In this document: one piece after another, positions 1-8,537 of the stretch
Layout of the letters: the number at the start of each line of letters is the position of its first letter
Position numbering within the stretch: the stretch's first letter is position 1
NCBI RefSeq assembly: GCF_000717055.1
Contig: NZ_JNXI01000037.1
Span: 62,001-126,000 of the forward strand
Reading direction: 5' to 3'
Source of the DNA: Streptomyces iakyrus
Lineage (GTDB): Bacteria > Actinomycetota > Actinomycetes > Streptomycetales > Streptomycetaceae
DNA length: 64,000 nt
The notes under the pieces: model-generated
What the model was told of the DNA's origin: nothing
The model's input: only the letters and a program-made list of their open reading frames with translations
Databases searched by the model: none
Program-made: the position numbers and the translations under genes

Positions 1-130
1 TGTCGCAGTACAGCTCGCCGCCGCCCACGTCCTCGTACGTGCCCTCGCAGGCGGGGCGCTGACAGGTGCGCGGCGGCGCGCCGGGCGGCTCCTGCGGTGC
101 CTGACTCATGGACTCCCCCTCGTCGCTCAT
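1..130 (-). CDS. pknG: PknG-type serine/threonine protein kinase, N-terminal fragment
   Basis: Only the first ~43 residues are in the window; the gene runs off the left edge. The visible part is a short disordered leader followed by a Cys-rich segment (CQRPACEGTY, then LYCD), which resembles the rubredoxin-like metal-binding N-terminus of PknG kinases. The ATG at 130 overlaps the TGA of the upstream gene (ATGA) and has GGAGGGGG about 9 nt upstream; an ATG at 109, also with a GGGGGAG site, is an alternative. Kinase motifs lie outside the window, so the call rests on the Cys pattern plus linkage to glnX and glnH, as in Mycobacterium tuberculosis. In that organism PknG phosphorylates the FHA protein GarA to adjust 2-oxoglutarate and glutamate metabolism. 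Confidence 0.75.
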   Translation of the reverse strand, partial: MSDEGESMSQAPQEPPGAPPRTCQRPACEGTYEDVGGGELYCD

Positions 131-1476
131 GCGCCCGGCCCCCTCCGGTCGTCCTCCGGCACGCTCTGCCCCGGCACGCCTTGCCCCGGCACCCGCGGGC
201 CGCCCAGCAGCTCTGCGGCCGCGTGCTGGTACCGCAGCACCGCCTGCTCGGCGGCGCGCAGGTCGCACGGGGCGCTCCACAGCATGCGGCGCGCCTTCTC
301 GTACCGCTCCACCAGCAGCGTGTCCTCGGCGAGGCCGTGCCGGGCGACCTTCGCCTTGTACGCGTCCAGCCGGCCGCGCAGCTCGGCGCGGACCGCCAGT
401 GGGGCGGTGACCGCGGTCAACGACTCGCGGGCACGGAGCAGTTCGTCCTCGGCCTTCTGCTCCAGCGACTCCAGCAGCGGGGACAGCCGGTGCCACTGCG
501 CCTGCCTGCGGTACTCCGCGGCCGCCGCCAGCTGCTCCTGGAGCACCGTCGGCGGGCCGCTGACGACCGGCACCTCCGTCGCCGCGATCTTCGCCAGCAC
601 CTCGCCGCGTGCCGTGCGCGCCTCGGCCAGCGTGCGGTCCGCGCGGCTGAGGAGGTCCCGCAGCTTCACGATCCGCTTCTCGGCGTCCTGCCGGACGGTC
701 AGTACGGCGTCGATCTCACGGCGCACGTCGTCCAGGGCACGCGCCTCGCGGTCGTACACCGTCGTGTCCGGCCGGCCGCCGCCCGGCGCCGAACTGCCCT
801 CCGCGGCCACCCAGAACGCCAGCGGGTCCGAGACGACCTGCTCGCGCAGCTTCGTCAGTATCCGCGTGATGCGCTCCAGGTCGTCGCCCGCGGGGTGCTC
901 GCCGGGGCGGACGCCGACCGAGTGCGCCAGCCGCCGGGTTCGCTGGAGTTCCGCCGCGAGCAGGTCGATCCGGGCCGGCAGCGCCGACCAGACCGCGTCC
1001 GCCGCGACCACCATGTCCAGGCTCGTCGCGTACAGCTCGTTCATCCGGTCGACGAGGGTGGTCAGCGAGTAGCGCTCGCTGAGTTTCGTCGGACTGCCGT
1101 GCAGGGTGGGGGCGTTGGCCGTCGCCGTGGCGCTGCCGGCGACGGTGACCGAGTCGCCGTTCAGCAGTTCCGTCAGCTCCACCAGGTCCTCGCGGCTGGA
1201 CCAGCGGCGGCGGGAGCGGATGTCGCGGGCGGAGCGCAGCGCGTCGGTGTACGCGTCGAAGTACGTCCACAGCAGCGTGATCGACGCCTCCGTGGCCGTC
1301 CAGCGCTCCTGGGTGACGCCGGTGAGCTCGGCCCCCTCCAGGAGTCTGCGGCCCGCGTGGTCCTGCAGGGCGAGGAGCGAGGTCTCGATCGCCTCGTGCT
1401 CCGCGCCGAGCCGCGCCAGCGCACGGTCCACCTCGTCCCGGTCCATCACCGGCCCGGTGGGTCCCGTGACGCCCAT
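127..1476 (-). CDS. Conserved helical protein of the PknG/GlnH/GlnX operon
   Basis: A 449-residue protein with no signal peptide or obvious membrane segment. It is rich in Arg, Glu, Leu and Ala and mostly helical by composition, with a likely coiled coil around residues 230-300 (heptad-like stretch from DVRREIDAVL to RGEVLAKI). I recognise no catalytic motif. The ATG at 1476 has AGAGGTGA just upstream. It sits between glnH (69-nt gap) and pknG (4-bp ATGA overlap), so it is almost certainly co-translated with the kinase. The mycobacterial operon as I know it is glnX-glnH-pknG without this gene, so it may be an actinomycete-specific cytoplasmic adaptor or PknG partner. That role is inference from position only. 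Confidence 0.8.
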   Translation of the reverse strand: MGVTGPTGPVMDRDEVDRALARLGAEHEAIETSLLALQDHAGRRLLEGAELTGVTQERWTATEASITLLWTYFDAYTDALRSARDIRSRRRWSSREDLVELTELLNGDSVTVAGSATATANAPTLHGSPTKLSERYSLTTLVDRMNELYATSLDMVVAADAVWSALPARIDLLAAELQRTRRLAHSVGVRPGEHPAGDDLERITRILTKLREQVVSDPLAFWVAAEGSSAPGGGRPDTTVYDREARALDDVRREIDAVLTVRQDAEKRIVKLRDLLSRADRTLAEARTARGEVLAKIAATEVPVVSGPPTVLQEQLAAAAEYRRQAQWHRLSPLLESLEQKAEDELLRARESLTAVTAPLAVRAELRGRLDAYKAKVARHGLAEDTLLVERYEKARRMLWSAPCDLRAAEQAVLRYQHAAAELLGGPRVPGQGVPGQSVPEDDRRGPGA

Positions 1477-1544
1477 CGATCACCTCTCGCTGCTGTTGTG
1501 CCCGTCGGGGGGTTCTTCGCCGTTGTCCGGTCGGGTGCCGGACG

Positions 1545-2564
1545 TCAGCTCGTGCGGAGGTACTGCGGTGCCGGTGGTTCCGACTTCTTCGCATCCTTGC
1601 CCAGTGTGGCCGACAGCCATTGGTCGTACGACGCCTGCCAGCCGTTCCCCGTGTCCTTGCGGTAGTCCACCAGGATCTGGTTGACCCGGCGTACCAGATC
1701 GTCCGCGTCCTTCTTCATCGCCACGCCGTAGTACTCGGCAGTGAAGGCGTCACCCTTGAGCTGGACCGTCGGATCCTGTGCCGCCTGGCTCGCCGCGAGC
1801 GCGCCGTCGGTGACCACGGCGTCGACCTCGCCGAGCTGGAGCCGCACCAGGCAGTCGAGTTGGTTCGGCACGGTGGTGGAGATGTCGGTACTGGCCGGGA
1901 GGCCGCCGTCCTTCTTGTCCGCCTCCAGCGTGGAGTACGCGGTGGAGCCCGCCGCCGTGCAGATCCTGCGGCCGGCGAGCGTGTCGTCGTAGCCCTTGAC
2001 GGGGGAGGACTTCGGGGCCAGGACCTGCTGGCCCGTCTTGAAGTAGGGCGCGGAGAAGGCGACGTCGGCGATGCGGTCGCAGTTGATCGTCATCGTGCGG
2101 ACGACCATGTCCACGCGGCCGTCCTTGATGGCCGGGATGCGCTGGTCGGTGGGGATCGCCTTGAACTGCACGGCGTCCGGGTCACCGAGTATGTCCTCGG
2201 CGATGCGGTGGACCAGGTCGATGTCGAAGCCTTCGAGCTCGGCGGTCTTGCCGCTGTTGGGGTTGCGGTAGCCCCAGCGGTAGCTGTTCTGGTCGACGCC
2301 GACGATCAGTTTGCGCTTCTCGCCCTCGCGGTTCTTGATCGCCCGGATGGTGTCGCCGTCGGCGGAGGAGGGGGAGAGGGTCTGCTTCTCGGGGGCCTCG
2401 CAGTCCTCTTCCGCCGCCGTCCGGGCGGTCTGGGTGGTCGCGGTGGTGTTCTGGGCGGACGTCGTGTCCGTGGTGAGCGGCAGGCAGAGGGCCACCAGCG
2501 CCACCAGGGCGCACACGACTGCCATCGCGGTCACTCCGCCCCAGCCCCTGAGCGCGTCTCGCAC
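1545..2564 (-). CDS. glnH: Membrane-anchored glutamate/aspartate-type substrate-binding protein (GlnH-like)
   Basis: A 339-residue extracytoplasmic amino-acid-binding protein of the periplasmic-binding family 3. The GTG at 2564 is preceded by GGAGG with 7 nt spacing. Residues ~14-30 form a hydrophobic N-terminal segment without a clean lipobox, so it looks like a signal anchor. A Thr/Gln-rich linker follows, then the bilobed domain (~70-320) with GFDIDLVHRIAEDILG and MVVRTMTINCDRIADVAFSA typical of family 3. Neighbours are glnX and pknG rather than a permease or ATPase, so the protein probably senses amino acids instead of transporting them. In mycobacteria GlnH binds Asp, Glu, Asn or Gln and signals through GlnX to PknG. 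Here the ligand is inferred. Confidence 0.85.
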   Translation of the reverse strand: MRDALRGWGGVTAMAVVCALVALVALCLPLTTDTTSAQNTTATTQTARTAAEEDCEAPEKQTLSPSSADGDTIRAIKNREGEKRKLIVGVDQNSYRWGYRNPNSGKTAELEGFDIDLVHRIAEDILGDPDAVQFKAIPTDQRIPAIKDGRVDMVVRTMTINCDRIADVAFSAPYFKTGQQVLAPKSSPVKGYDDTLAGRRICTAAGSTAYSTLEADKKDGGLPASTDISTTVPNQLDCLVRLQLGEVDAVVTDGALAASQAAQDPTVQLKGDAFTAEYYGVAMKKDADDLVRRVNQILVDYRKDTGNGWQASYDQWLSATLGKDAKKSEPPAPQYLRTS

Positions 2565-2593
2565 GGTCGTTCCTCCCTTCGCCCCCGGCCCGT

Positions 2594-4045
2594 TCACCGG
2601 TACTCCGAGAGCCTGCGGCCGATGCCCAGGACCGAGCCGGCGGCGCCCAGCACCGCCAGGACGGCCGCGCCGGCCGGCATGCCCGTCAGCGCGTCGAGGC
2701 CGTCGCCGGCCGCGCGCTTGAACTCCGTCTCCTCGTGCGCCAGTGCCGTGCGCAGGTTCTCGTCGACGCTGTCGAAGCACTCGCCCGTCGCGCCCTTGGT
2801 GCCGATGACCCTGTCCAGCGCCTGCTGGTAGTTGCCGTTCTCGTCCTGCTCGCGGGCCGCGGTGTGGCGCTTCTTCCACTCCGTCATGTTGCCCACGGCG
2901 GCGGTGACGGGGCGCTCGCCCGAGGTGTCGTCGGCGAGCTTCTCCGCTGCCGCCAGGTGTGCGGCCAGGGCCTTGATGTCCCTGCCGAAGTCGTAGTCGT
3001 AGGCGTCGTAGGTGTCTTCGCCGATCTTCTTCGTCTCGGCGCCGCGGGCCACCAGGGTCAGGTTCTCGTTGCCCCGGGCCTTGAGGGAGGCGATGCGCGC
3101 GTCGTGCAGGACGTTCAGGGAGCGGACGCCGTGGTCGTAGGAGTCGTCCAGGCTCGCGCGGGCGATGGTGTGGCCGACGACCAGCCAGAGGAGGACGACC
3201 GTGGCCGTGGCCGTGGCGGCGACCAGGCCGTGGTTCAGGACCCTGTTCGTGCGCTGGTAGTTGCGGTGCTGGGCCCATGCCAGGGCGGCCAGGGCGGCGA
3301 CGCCGAGGGCGATGGCGGCCCAGGGGTAGGGAGTGGCGCTCGCGTAGTCCGAGCTGAGGCGCTGGTTCTCCTTCTTGTAGAGGTCCTCCGCCGCCGGGAG
3401 CATCTCCTTCTGCATCTTTTCGTTGGCGTAGCGCAGGTAGGCGCCGCCGACGGGGAATCCCTGGCGGTTGTACGTGCGGGCGCGCTCCACCAGGCCCTTG
3501 TACTCCGGGAGGAGTCTGTTGAGTTCGGCGATCGTCGCCGTGGACGGGGAGCCCGGTTCGGCGTTGGCGGCGGCGTTGACGAGCTTCTCGGCGGCCGTGC
3601 GGATGTCCCGCTCGTAGCGGTCGCGGGTGGCGGCCGACTCCTGGCCGCCGGCGAGGAAGCCGCTGGAGGCGGCGGTGTTGGCGTCCGCGAGCGAGCGGTA
3701 GATGTCGGCGGCGTCCGAACTGAGGGGCTGGCTGCGGGTGAGGACGTCGTCGGCGGCGGCCGCGCGGTCGGTCATCTGCCAGGCGGTGACGGCGCCGAAG
3801 GCGATGACCAGGAGGGCGAGGAGGGCGCCGATGATGCGCAGGCGGCCGGGTTCGGTGGTGGCGGCGGCACGGAGCTGGTCGAGGCCTTCGGCGAAGGCGG
3901 TGCGGCGGGGCGCGGCCGGGGGCGCAGAGGGCACCGGGGTGTTCTCGGGGGGCCGGGCCGGGGGTGCCGCCTGGGCCGGGACCGCCGGCAGGACGGGCAG
4001 GCCCGGGCCTGGTGGTGGCGGGCTGCTCTTCGGCGTGTACGTCAC
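2594..4045 (-). CDS. glnX: GlnX-like four-helix transmembrane sensor
   Basis: A 483-residue membrane protein. I chose the GTG at 4045 because a perfect GGGGGAGG lies 5 nt upstream; in-frame ATGs at 4060 and 4066 lack a good site. A Pro-rich cytoplasmic N-terminus (~1-75) precedes TM1 (IIGALLALLVIAFGAVTAW). An extracytoplasmic helical bundle follows, then TM2 (PWAAIALGVAALAALAW), TM3 (TATVVLLWLVVGHTIA), a second helical bundle and TM4 near the C-terminus. This four-TM, two-bundle layout fits mycobacterial GlnX, which relays GlnH occupancy to PknG. The gene starts the glnX-glnH-449aa-pknG operon; the gap to glnH is 29 nt. Confidence 0.8.
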   Translation of the reverse strand: MTYTPKSSPPPPGPGLPVLPAVPAQAAPPARPPENTPVPSAPPAAPRRTAFAEGLDQLRAAATTEPGRLRIIGALLALLVIAFGAVTAWQMTDRAAAADDVLTRSQPLSSDAADIYRSLADANTAASSGFLAGGQESAATRDRYERDIRTAAEKLVNAAANAEPGSPSTATIAELNRLLPEYKGLVERARTYNRQGFPVGGAYLRYANEKMQKEMLPAAEDLYKKENQRLSSDYASATPYPWAAIALGVAALAALAWAQHRNYQRTNRVLNHGLVAATATATVVLLWLVVGHTIARASLDDSYDHGVRSLNVLHDARIASLKARGNENLTLVARGAETKKIGEDTYDAYDYDFGRDIKALAAHLAAAEKLADDTSGERPVTAAVGNMTEWKKRHTAAREQDENGNYQQALDRVIGTKGATGECFDSVDENLRTALAHEETEFKRAAGDGLDALTGMPAGAAVLAVLGAAGSVLGIGRRLSEYR

Positions 4046-4427
4046 TGTGACCTCCCCCATGGTCATCCGTCGCCGCAAGTATCGCTGCCGGGACTGACAT
4101 CCGCACCGGCCTTGCCCTGATCTTGATCGGATCGCAGCGTGGAGCGTGCCTCGCGCCCCCTTGCACCACCCCTTGCTCAGGAACACGTGCGGGGAGGTGG
4201 TTCGGTTCCCGTGGGTGGGGGCGCGCCTTCGCCTTCCGCCGGGTGGTTGGGCCGGGGCCGCGCCGGGGGGTGTCCGTCCTCGGAACGGCGCGATGGGCCC
4301 CCATACCGACTGACTGGCGTTGACGCGCCAACCGCTGCGGGCGGACACCCCCCGACACGTCCCCTGCTCGCCGTACGCGGGTGCGGGTCCGCGCCGCCTG
4401 CGGGCATGCGTGTGCTCCCTCGCGCGT
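4046..4427. other. GC-rich structured region between the kinase gene and glnX
   Basis: About 380 bp with no convincing gene. All three minus-strand frames are open for at least ~250 nt, so the kinase upstream has no stop here. A 12-bp perfect inverted repeat (4265-4276 with 4342-4353) encloses further short hairpins. The glnX promoter should lie here, but no clear -10/-35 pair stands out. Confidence 0.6.
4265..4353. repeat. Long inverted repeat (12 bp arms, 65-nt spacer)
   Basis: GGGGGGTGTCCG at 4265-4276 is the exact reverse complement of CGGACACCCCCC at 4342-4353. The spacer contains the smaller complementary pair TGGCG/CGCCA and an ATGGG/CCCAT pair. It could form a large hairpin downstream of the kinase gene (terminator-like, no U tract) or in the glnX leader. 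Confidence 0.5.
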
Positions 4428-5345
4428 GCCCACTCTGTCCAGGCCCAGCAGCGCCGCCCCCAGCACCGGGCTCGCCGTCACCACCTGGGGGACCGCCTTG
4501 GGAGCGCGCTCCGTGAGCAAGTGGGTGATGTGGTCGTTCAATTGGGGATGACGGGCCGCCAGGACGCCGCCGCCCAGGAGGACCGGGGTCTCCTCGGACA
4601 GGAGGTCCAGGCGGGTCAGGGCGACGACGGCCATGGCGACCACCTCCTCGGCCTGGCGTTCCACGACCGCCCGGGCGACCGGGTCACCGCCGGAGGCCGT
4701 CGTGAAGAGGACCGGGGTCAGCTCGTGGCGCCGGAGGGGCGGGATGTCCTCCAGGTGCAGGGCCTCGATCAGGGCGTACACGGTGGGCAGGCCGAAGTGG
4801 GCGGGGAGGGTGCGGGCGAGGGCGGTGGGGGCGCCGCGGCCGTCCTCCGCCCGGGAGGCGTGCCAGAGGGCCTCCTCGGACAGGCCCCAGCCACCGCCCC
4901 AGTCGCCCGAGACCCGGCCGAGGGCCGGGAAGCGGGCGGTGCGGCCGTCGGGGCGCATCCCCACGCAGTTGATGCCCGCGCCGCAGACGACCGCCACGCC
5001 CCGAGGTTCGGTGACACCGGCCCGCAGGATCGCGAAGGTGTCGTTGCGGACGGTCACCGTCGTGCCCCATGAGCGGGCGTGCAGCGCCGTGGCCAGTTGC
5101 TCCTCCTCGACGGGGAAGTCGGCGTTCGCCAGGCACGCCGAGACGTGGGTGACCGAGGTGAGCCCGGCGGTGGTGAGGGCCCGTGTCACCGTCTCGGCCA
5201 GGTCGTCCATCGCCCTGTCCACGCCCACGGCCGGCGGACGGAAGCCGCCCCCGCGTGCCGTGGCCAGGACCTCTCCGTCCGCCGTCACGATGGCGACATC
5301 GGTCTTGCTGTTGCCCGCGTCGATGGCGAGGACGGTCAGGCCCAC
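4428..5345 (-). CDS. BadF/BadG-type ATPase, N-acetylglucosamine-kinase-like sugar kinase (3' end uncertain)
   Basis: An ASKHA-fold kinase of the BadF/BcrA/GlcNAc-kinase type. The phosphate-binding LAIDAGNSKTD motif is at residues 5-15; VRNDTFAILRAG, VVCGAGINCVG and GDWGGGWGL follow, and a C-terminal VLLGGGVL then VLGAALLGLDRVG ends the recognisable family sequence near 4428. The GTG at 5345 overlaps the GH4 stop by 10 bp and has GGGAG 8 nt upstream. The oddity is that no stop follows: the frame stays open to 1545 and is the same frame as glnH. A frameshift, a lost stop or an assembly error is likely. As the last gene of the ROK operon, it probably phosphorylates the imported or released sugar. 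Confidence 0.75.
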
Positions 5346-6601
5346 GCGAGGTGCTCCCGGTTGTGTGCGATCAGCCGGTCGGTGAGCGTCTCGGCGTACG
5401 CGTACTGGCCGATGAGGGGGTGGGAGAGGAGGGCGCGGAAGACGCGGTCCCTGCCGCCGTTCAGGGCGGCTTCGAGGGCCAGGTGCTCGTAGGCGGTGAC
5501 GTCGGCCATCAGGCCCGCGTAGAGGGGGTCGACCGGGTGTACGGGGAGGGGGGTTGCGCCCTTGGCGCCCACGGCCGCCTGGACCTCGATCACCGCGTCG
5601 TCGGGCAGGAAGGGGAGCGTGCCCCGGTTGTACGTGTTCACCACCTGGTACGGCGTGCCGCCGCCGCCCAGCAGGGCCGCGGCCAGGTCCACCGCCGCCT
5701 CCGAGTAGAAGGCACCGCCCCGCCCGGCCAGCAGCTCCGGCTTCTCGTCCAGCGCCGGGTCGGCGTACAGGGCCAGCAACTCGCGTTCCATGGCCGCCAC
5801 TTCGGCCGCCCGGGACGGCTTGGTCCGCAGCTCCCGTACGACTTCGTCGTGCGCGTAGTAGTAGCGCAGGTAGTAGGAGGGGACCACGCCCAGGGTGTCG
5901 AGCAGGGGGCGGGGCAGGCGGAGGTCGGCCGCGATCCGGTCGCCGTGTTCGCCGAGCAGCTGCGGCAGGACGTCCTCGCCCTCCGGGCCGCCCAGGCGTA
6001 CCGCCGTCTCCCAGGTCAGGTGGTTGAGGCCCACGTGGTCCAGGTGGATCTCGCAGGGCGCGACCGACAGCAGCGCAGCGAACTTGCGCTGCAGGCCGAT
6101 CGCCACGTTGCACAGGCCCACCGCCTTGTGGCCCGCCCGGAGCAGGGCGCGGGTCACGATGCCGACCGGGTTGGTGAAGTCGATGATCCAGGCGTGGGGG
6201 TTGGTGCGGCGGACGCGGTCCGCGATGTCCAGGACGACCGGGACCGTGCGCAGGGCCTTCGCCAGGCCGCCGGCGCCCGTGGTCTCCTGGCCCACGCAGC
6301 CGCATTCGAGGGGCCAGGTCTCGTCCTGCTGACGGGCCGCCTGGCCGCCGACGCGGAGTTGGAGGAGCACCGCGTCCGCGCCGTCGACCGCCTCGTCGAG
6401 GTTGTCCGTCGTGGTGATGCGGCCCGTGTGGTCCTGGCGGGTGAAGATGCGGCGGGCCAGGCCGCCCACCAGTTCCAGGCGGTCCTGGGCGGGGTCCATC
6501 AGGACCAGTTCCTCGATGGGCAGGGTGTCCCTCAAGCGGGCGAAGCCGTCCACGAGTTCGGGGGTGTAGGTCGAGCCTCCGCCGACCACGGTGAGTTTCA
6601 C
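5336..6601 (-). CDS. 6-phospho-beta-glucosidase-type glycoside hydrolase family 4
   Basis: A 421-residue cytoplasmic GH4 enzyme, a family that uses NAD+ and a divalent metal in an oxidation-elimination-reduction mechanism. The dinucleotide motif VVGGGSTYTPEL is at residues 5-16. The metal-ligand candidates Cys164 (GLCNVAIG) and His194 (GLNHLTW) are both present, and the Tyr-rich SYYLRYYYAHDE segment resembles the family. The GTG at 6601 has GAGGGA 7 nt upstream. The gene lies 89 nt after the inner-membrane permease and overlaps the sugar kinase by 10 bp. This suggests that a disaccharide is imported, cleaved here and the product phosphorylated by the kinase. There is no PTS gene nearby, so a non-phosphorylated substrate is possible. 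Substrate unknown. Confidence 0.88.
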   Translation of the reverse strand: MKLTVVGGGSTYTPELVDGFARLRDTLPIEELVLMDPAQDRLELVGGLARRIFTRQDHTGRITTTDNLDEAVDGADAVLLQLRVGGQAARQQDETWPLECGCVGQETTGAGGLAKALRTVPVVLDIADRVRRTNPHAWIIDFTNPVGIVTRALLRAGHKAVGLCNVAIGLQRKFAALLSVAPCEIHLDHVGLNHLTWETAVRLGGPEGEDVLPQLLGEHGDRIAADLRLPRPLLDTLGVVPSYYLRYYYAHDEVVRELRTKPSRAAEVAAMERELLALYADPALDEKPELLAGRGGAFYSEAAVDLAAALLGGGGTPYQVVNTYNRGTLPFLPDDAVIEVQAAVGAKGATPLPVHPVDPLYAGLMADVTAYEHLALEAALNGGRDRVFRALLSHPLIGQYAYAETLTDRLIAHNREHLAWA

Positions 6602-6653
6602 TGAGGGGTCCCTCGCTTCCAGGCGCCCGGGACGACGATCATCGGCCGGGGGT

Positions 6654-6671
6654 CCGGGGGTTGGCCCCCGG
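6654..6671. terminator. Intercistronic hairpin between permease and GH4 genes
   Basis: A 7-bp perfect stem (CCGGGGG, 6654-6660, with CCCCCGG, 6665-6671) around a TTGG loop in the 89-nt gap. It may act as a partial terminator or an mRNA-stabilising element that lowers kinase and GH4 expression relative to the transporter. Confidence 0.4.
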
Positions 6672-6690
6672 GGAGATGCTGCATGTACGT

Positions 6691-7584
6691 CTAACCCTTT
6701 ACTCCGGTGAGCGTGACGCCCTCGACGAACGCCTTCTGGGCGAAGAAGAACACGAGGATCACGGGGGCCATGACCAGCACCGTGGCGGCCATGGTGAGGT
6801 TCCAGTCGGTGTGGTGTGCGCCCTTGAACGACTCCAGGCCGTAGGAGAGCGTCCAGGCGCCCGGGTTCTCCGAGGCGTAGATCTGGGGGCCGAAGTAGTC
6901 GTTCCAGGCGTAGAAGAACTGGAAGAGGGCGACGGCGGCGATGCCCGGTTTGGCCATCGGGAGGACGACCTTCAGCAGGGTGCGCAGGTCGCCGCAGCCG
7001 TCCACCTTGGCGGCGTCCACGTACTCGTCGGGGATCGTCGTCAGGAACTGGCGCAGCAGGAAGATGGAGAACGCGTCGCCGAACGCCATGGGGATGATCA
7101 GCGGCCAGAGCGAGCCGGACAGGTCCAGCTGCTTCGCCCAGAACAGGTACATCGGGATGATGATCACCTGCGGCGGCAGCATCATCATCGAGATGACCAG
7201 CATCAGGGCCAGATTGCGGCCGCGGAAGCGGAACTTGGCCAGGGCGTAGGCCACCGGGATCGAGGAGATCACCGTGAGCGCCGTGCCCAGGAACGCGTAG
7301 AGCAGGGTGTTCCGCCACCAGGTGAGGAAGCCCGGGGTGTCGAAGACCCTCCGGTAGTTGTCCCACTCCCAGGTGTGCGGGATCAGGTCGCGGCTGAGCG
7401 CCTGGCTGTCGCTCATGAGGGAGGTGAGGAAGACGAAGACGAAGGGGAGGGTGAAGAAGAGGGCGGCCGCGATGCCCAGGGAGTGGATCGCGATCCATTC
7501 CAGCAACGCCCTTCGGTGGGCCGTGCGTTTGGCGGGGGAAGGCGGCGCCTTCAGCTCCAGGGGCTTGGCGAGTACCTGCGTCAT
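6691..7584 (-). CDS. Carbohydrate ABC transporter permease (MalG-like, CUT1)
   Basis: A 297-residue inner-membrane protein with six predicted TM segments. It has the CUT1 EAA loop near residues 190-210 (EYVDAAKVDGCGDLRTLLKVVLP), which contacts the ATPase. Its start overlaps the end of the preceding permease gene by 4 bp. No ATPase is encoded in this operon, so it presumably uses the shared MsiK ATPase, as other Streptomyces CUT1 systems do (family knowledge). It should form a heterodimeric channel with the product at 7581-8525. Confidence 0.92.
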   Translation of the reverse strand: MTQVLAKPLELKAPPSPAKRTAHRRALLEWIAIHSLGIAAALFFTLPFVFVFLTSLMSDSQALSRDLIPHTWEWDNYRRVFDTPGFLTWWRNTLLYAFLGTALTVISSIPVAYALAKFRFRGRNLALMLVISMMMLPPQVIIIPMYLFWAKQLDLSGSLWPLIIPMAFGDAFSIFLLRQFLTTIPDEYVDAAKVDGCGDLRTLLKVVLPMAKPGIAAVALFQFFYAWNDYFGPQIYASENPGAWTLSYGLESFKGAHHTDWNLTMAATVLVMAPVILVFFFAQKAFVEGVTLTGVKG

Positions 7585-8525
7585 CGTTCACCTGCCTGGA
7601 TCAGTCCGCCCTTGCGGCGCATCAGGAGTGCCGTGAAGGCCATGGAGAGGGCGAAGAGGACCAGGGCGACCACACAGGCCGAGCCGTAGTCGAAACGCTG
7701 GAAGCCCAGGTTGTAGACGAGTTGGGGGAGGGTGAGGGTGGACTTGTCGGGGTAGCCGGGCTCGAACAGCGTGCCCGCGCCCTGGATCACACCCGAGGCG
7801 ACCTTCCCGGCGATCAGGGGCTGCGTGTAGTACTGCATGGTCTGGATCACGCCGGTGACTACCGCGAACATGACGATCGGCGAGATGTTCGGGAGCGTCA
7901 CGTAGCGGAAGCGCTGCCAGGCCGTCGCGCCGTCCAGTTCCGCCGCCTCGTACTGCTCCTTGGGCACGTCGAGCAGGGCGGCCATGAAGATGACCATCAG
8001 GTCGCCGATGCCCCACAGGGCCAGGAGGGTCAGGGCCGGCTTCGACCAGGCCGGGTCGTTGAACCAGCCCGGGGCCGGCAGCCCGGTCTTCTCCAGGAGG
8101 GAGTTGACCGGGCCCGTGCCGGGGTTGAGGAGGAAGGCGAAGGCCATGGTGGCCGCCACGGGCGGGGCCAGGTACGGCAGGTAGAAGAGGGTGCGGAAGA
8201 CGCCCGTGGCCGTCTTGATCTTGGTGATCAGCAGGCCCACGCCCAGGCCGAAGGCGACCCGGAGCGTGACCATGATGGCGACCAGCCACAGGGTGTTGCG
8301 CAGGGCGGGCCAGAACAGGGGGTAGTGCTCGAAGACGTACGTCCAGTTCTTCGCGCCGCTCCACACCGGTGGCCTGAAGCCGTCGTACCGCATGAAGGAG
8401 AAGTAGACGGTGGAGACCAGGGGGTAGGCGAAGAAGACCGTGAAGCCGATCAGCCAGGGGGAGAGGAAGGCGAGGGTGCGCAGGGCCGAGCGGCGGTGTT
8501 TCGCCCGCAGCGTGTAGGTGCTCAT
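7581..8525 (-). CDS. Carbohydrate ABC transporter permease (MalF-like, CUT1)
   Basis: A ~314-residue membrane protein with six predicted TM helices, opening with a basic N-terminus and the hydrophobic FLSPWLIGFTVFFAYPLV. The EAA loop is YEAAELDGATAWQRFRYVTLP. The ATG at 8525 is used here; a GTG at 8537, two bases after the TAG of the upstream gene, would add four residues. It follows the binding-protein gene directly and overlaps the second permease by 4 bp, so the transporter genes are transcribed and probably translated together. Confidence 0.9.
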   Translation of the reverse strand: MSTYTLRAKHRRSALRTLAFLSPWLIGFTVFFAYPLVSTVYFSFMRYDGFRPPVWSGAKNWTYVFEHYPLFWPALRNTLWLVAIMVTLRVAFGLGVGLLITKIKTATGVFRTLFYLPYLAPPVAATMAFAFLLNPGTGPVNSLLEKTGLPAPGWFNDPAWSKPALTLLALWGIGDLMVIFMAALLDVPKEQYEAAELDGATAWQRFRYVTLPNISPIVMFAVVTGVIQTMQYYTQPLIAGKVASGVIQGAGTLFEPGYPDKSTLTLPQLVYNLGFQRFDYGSACVVALVLFALSMAFTALLMRRKGGLIQAGER

Positions 8526-8537
8526 GGTGCCCGTCAC

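Noticed and set aside
1545..6305. A 1586-codon minus-strand open frame as one giant protein
   Set aside because: It joins an out-of-frame part of the GH4 gene, the kinase, an out-of-frame glnX and the in-frame glnH. The real genes have their own starts and ribosome sites; only the missing kinase stop is notable.
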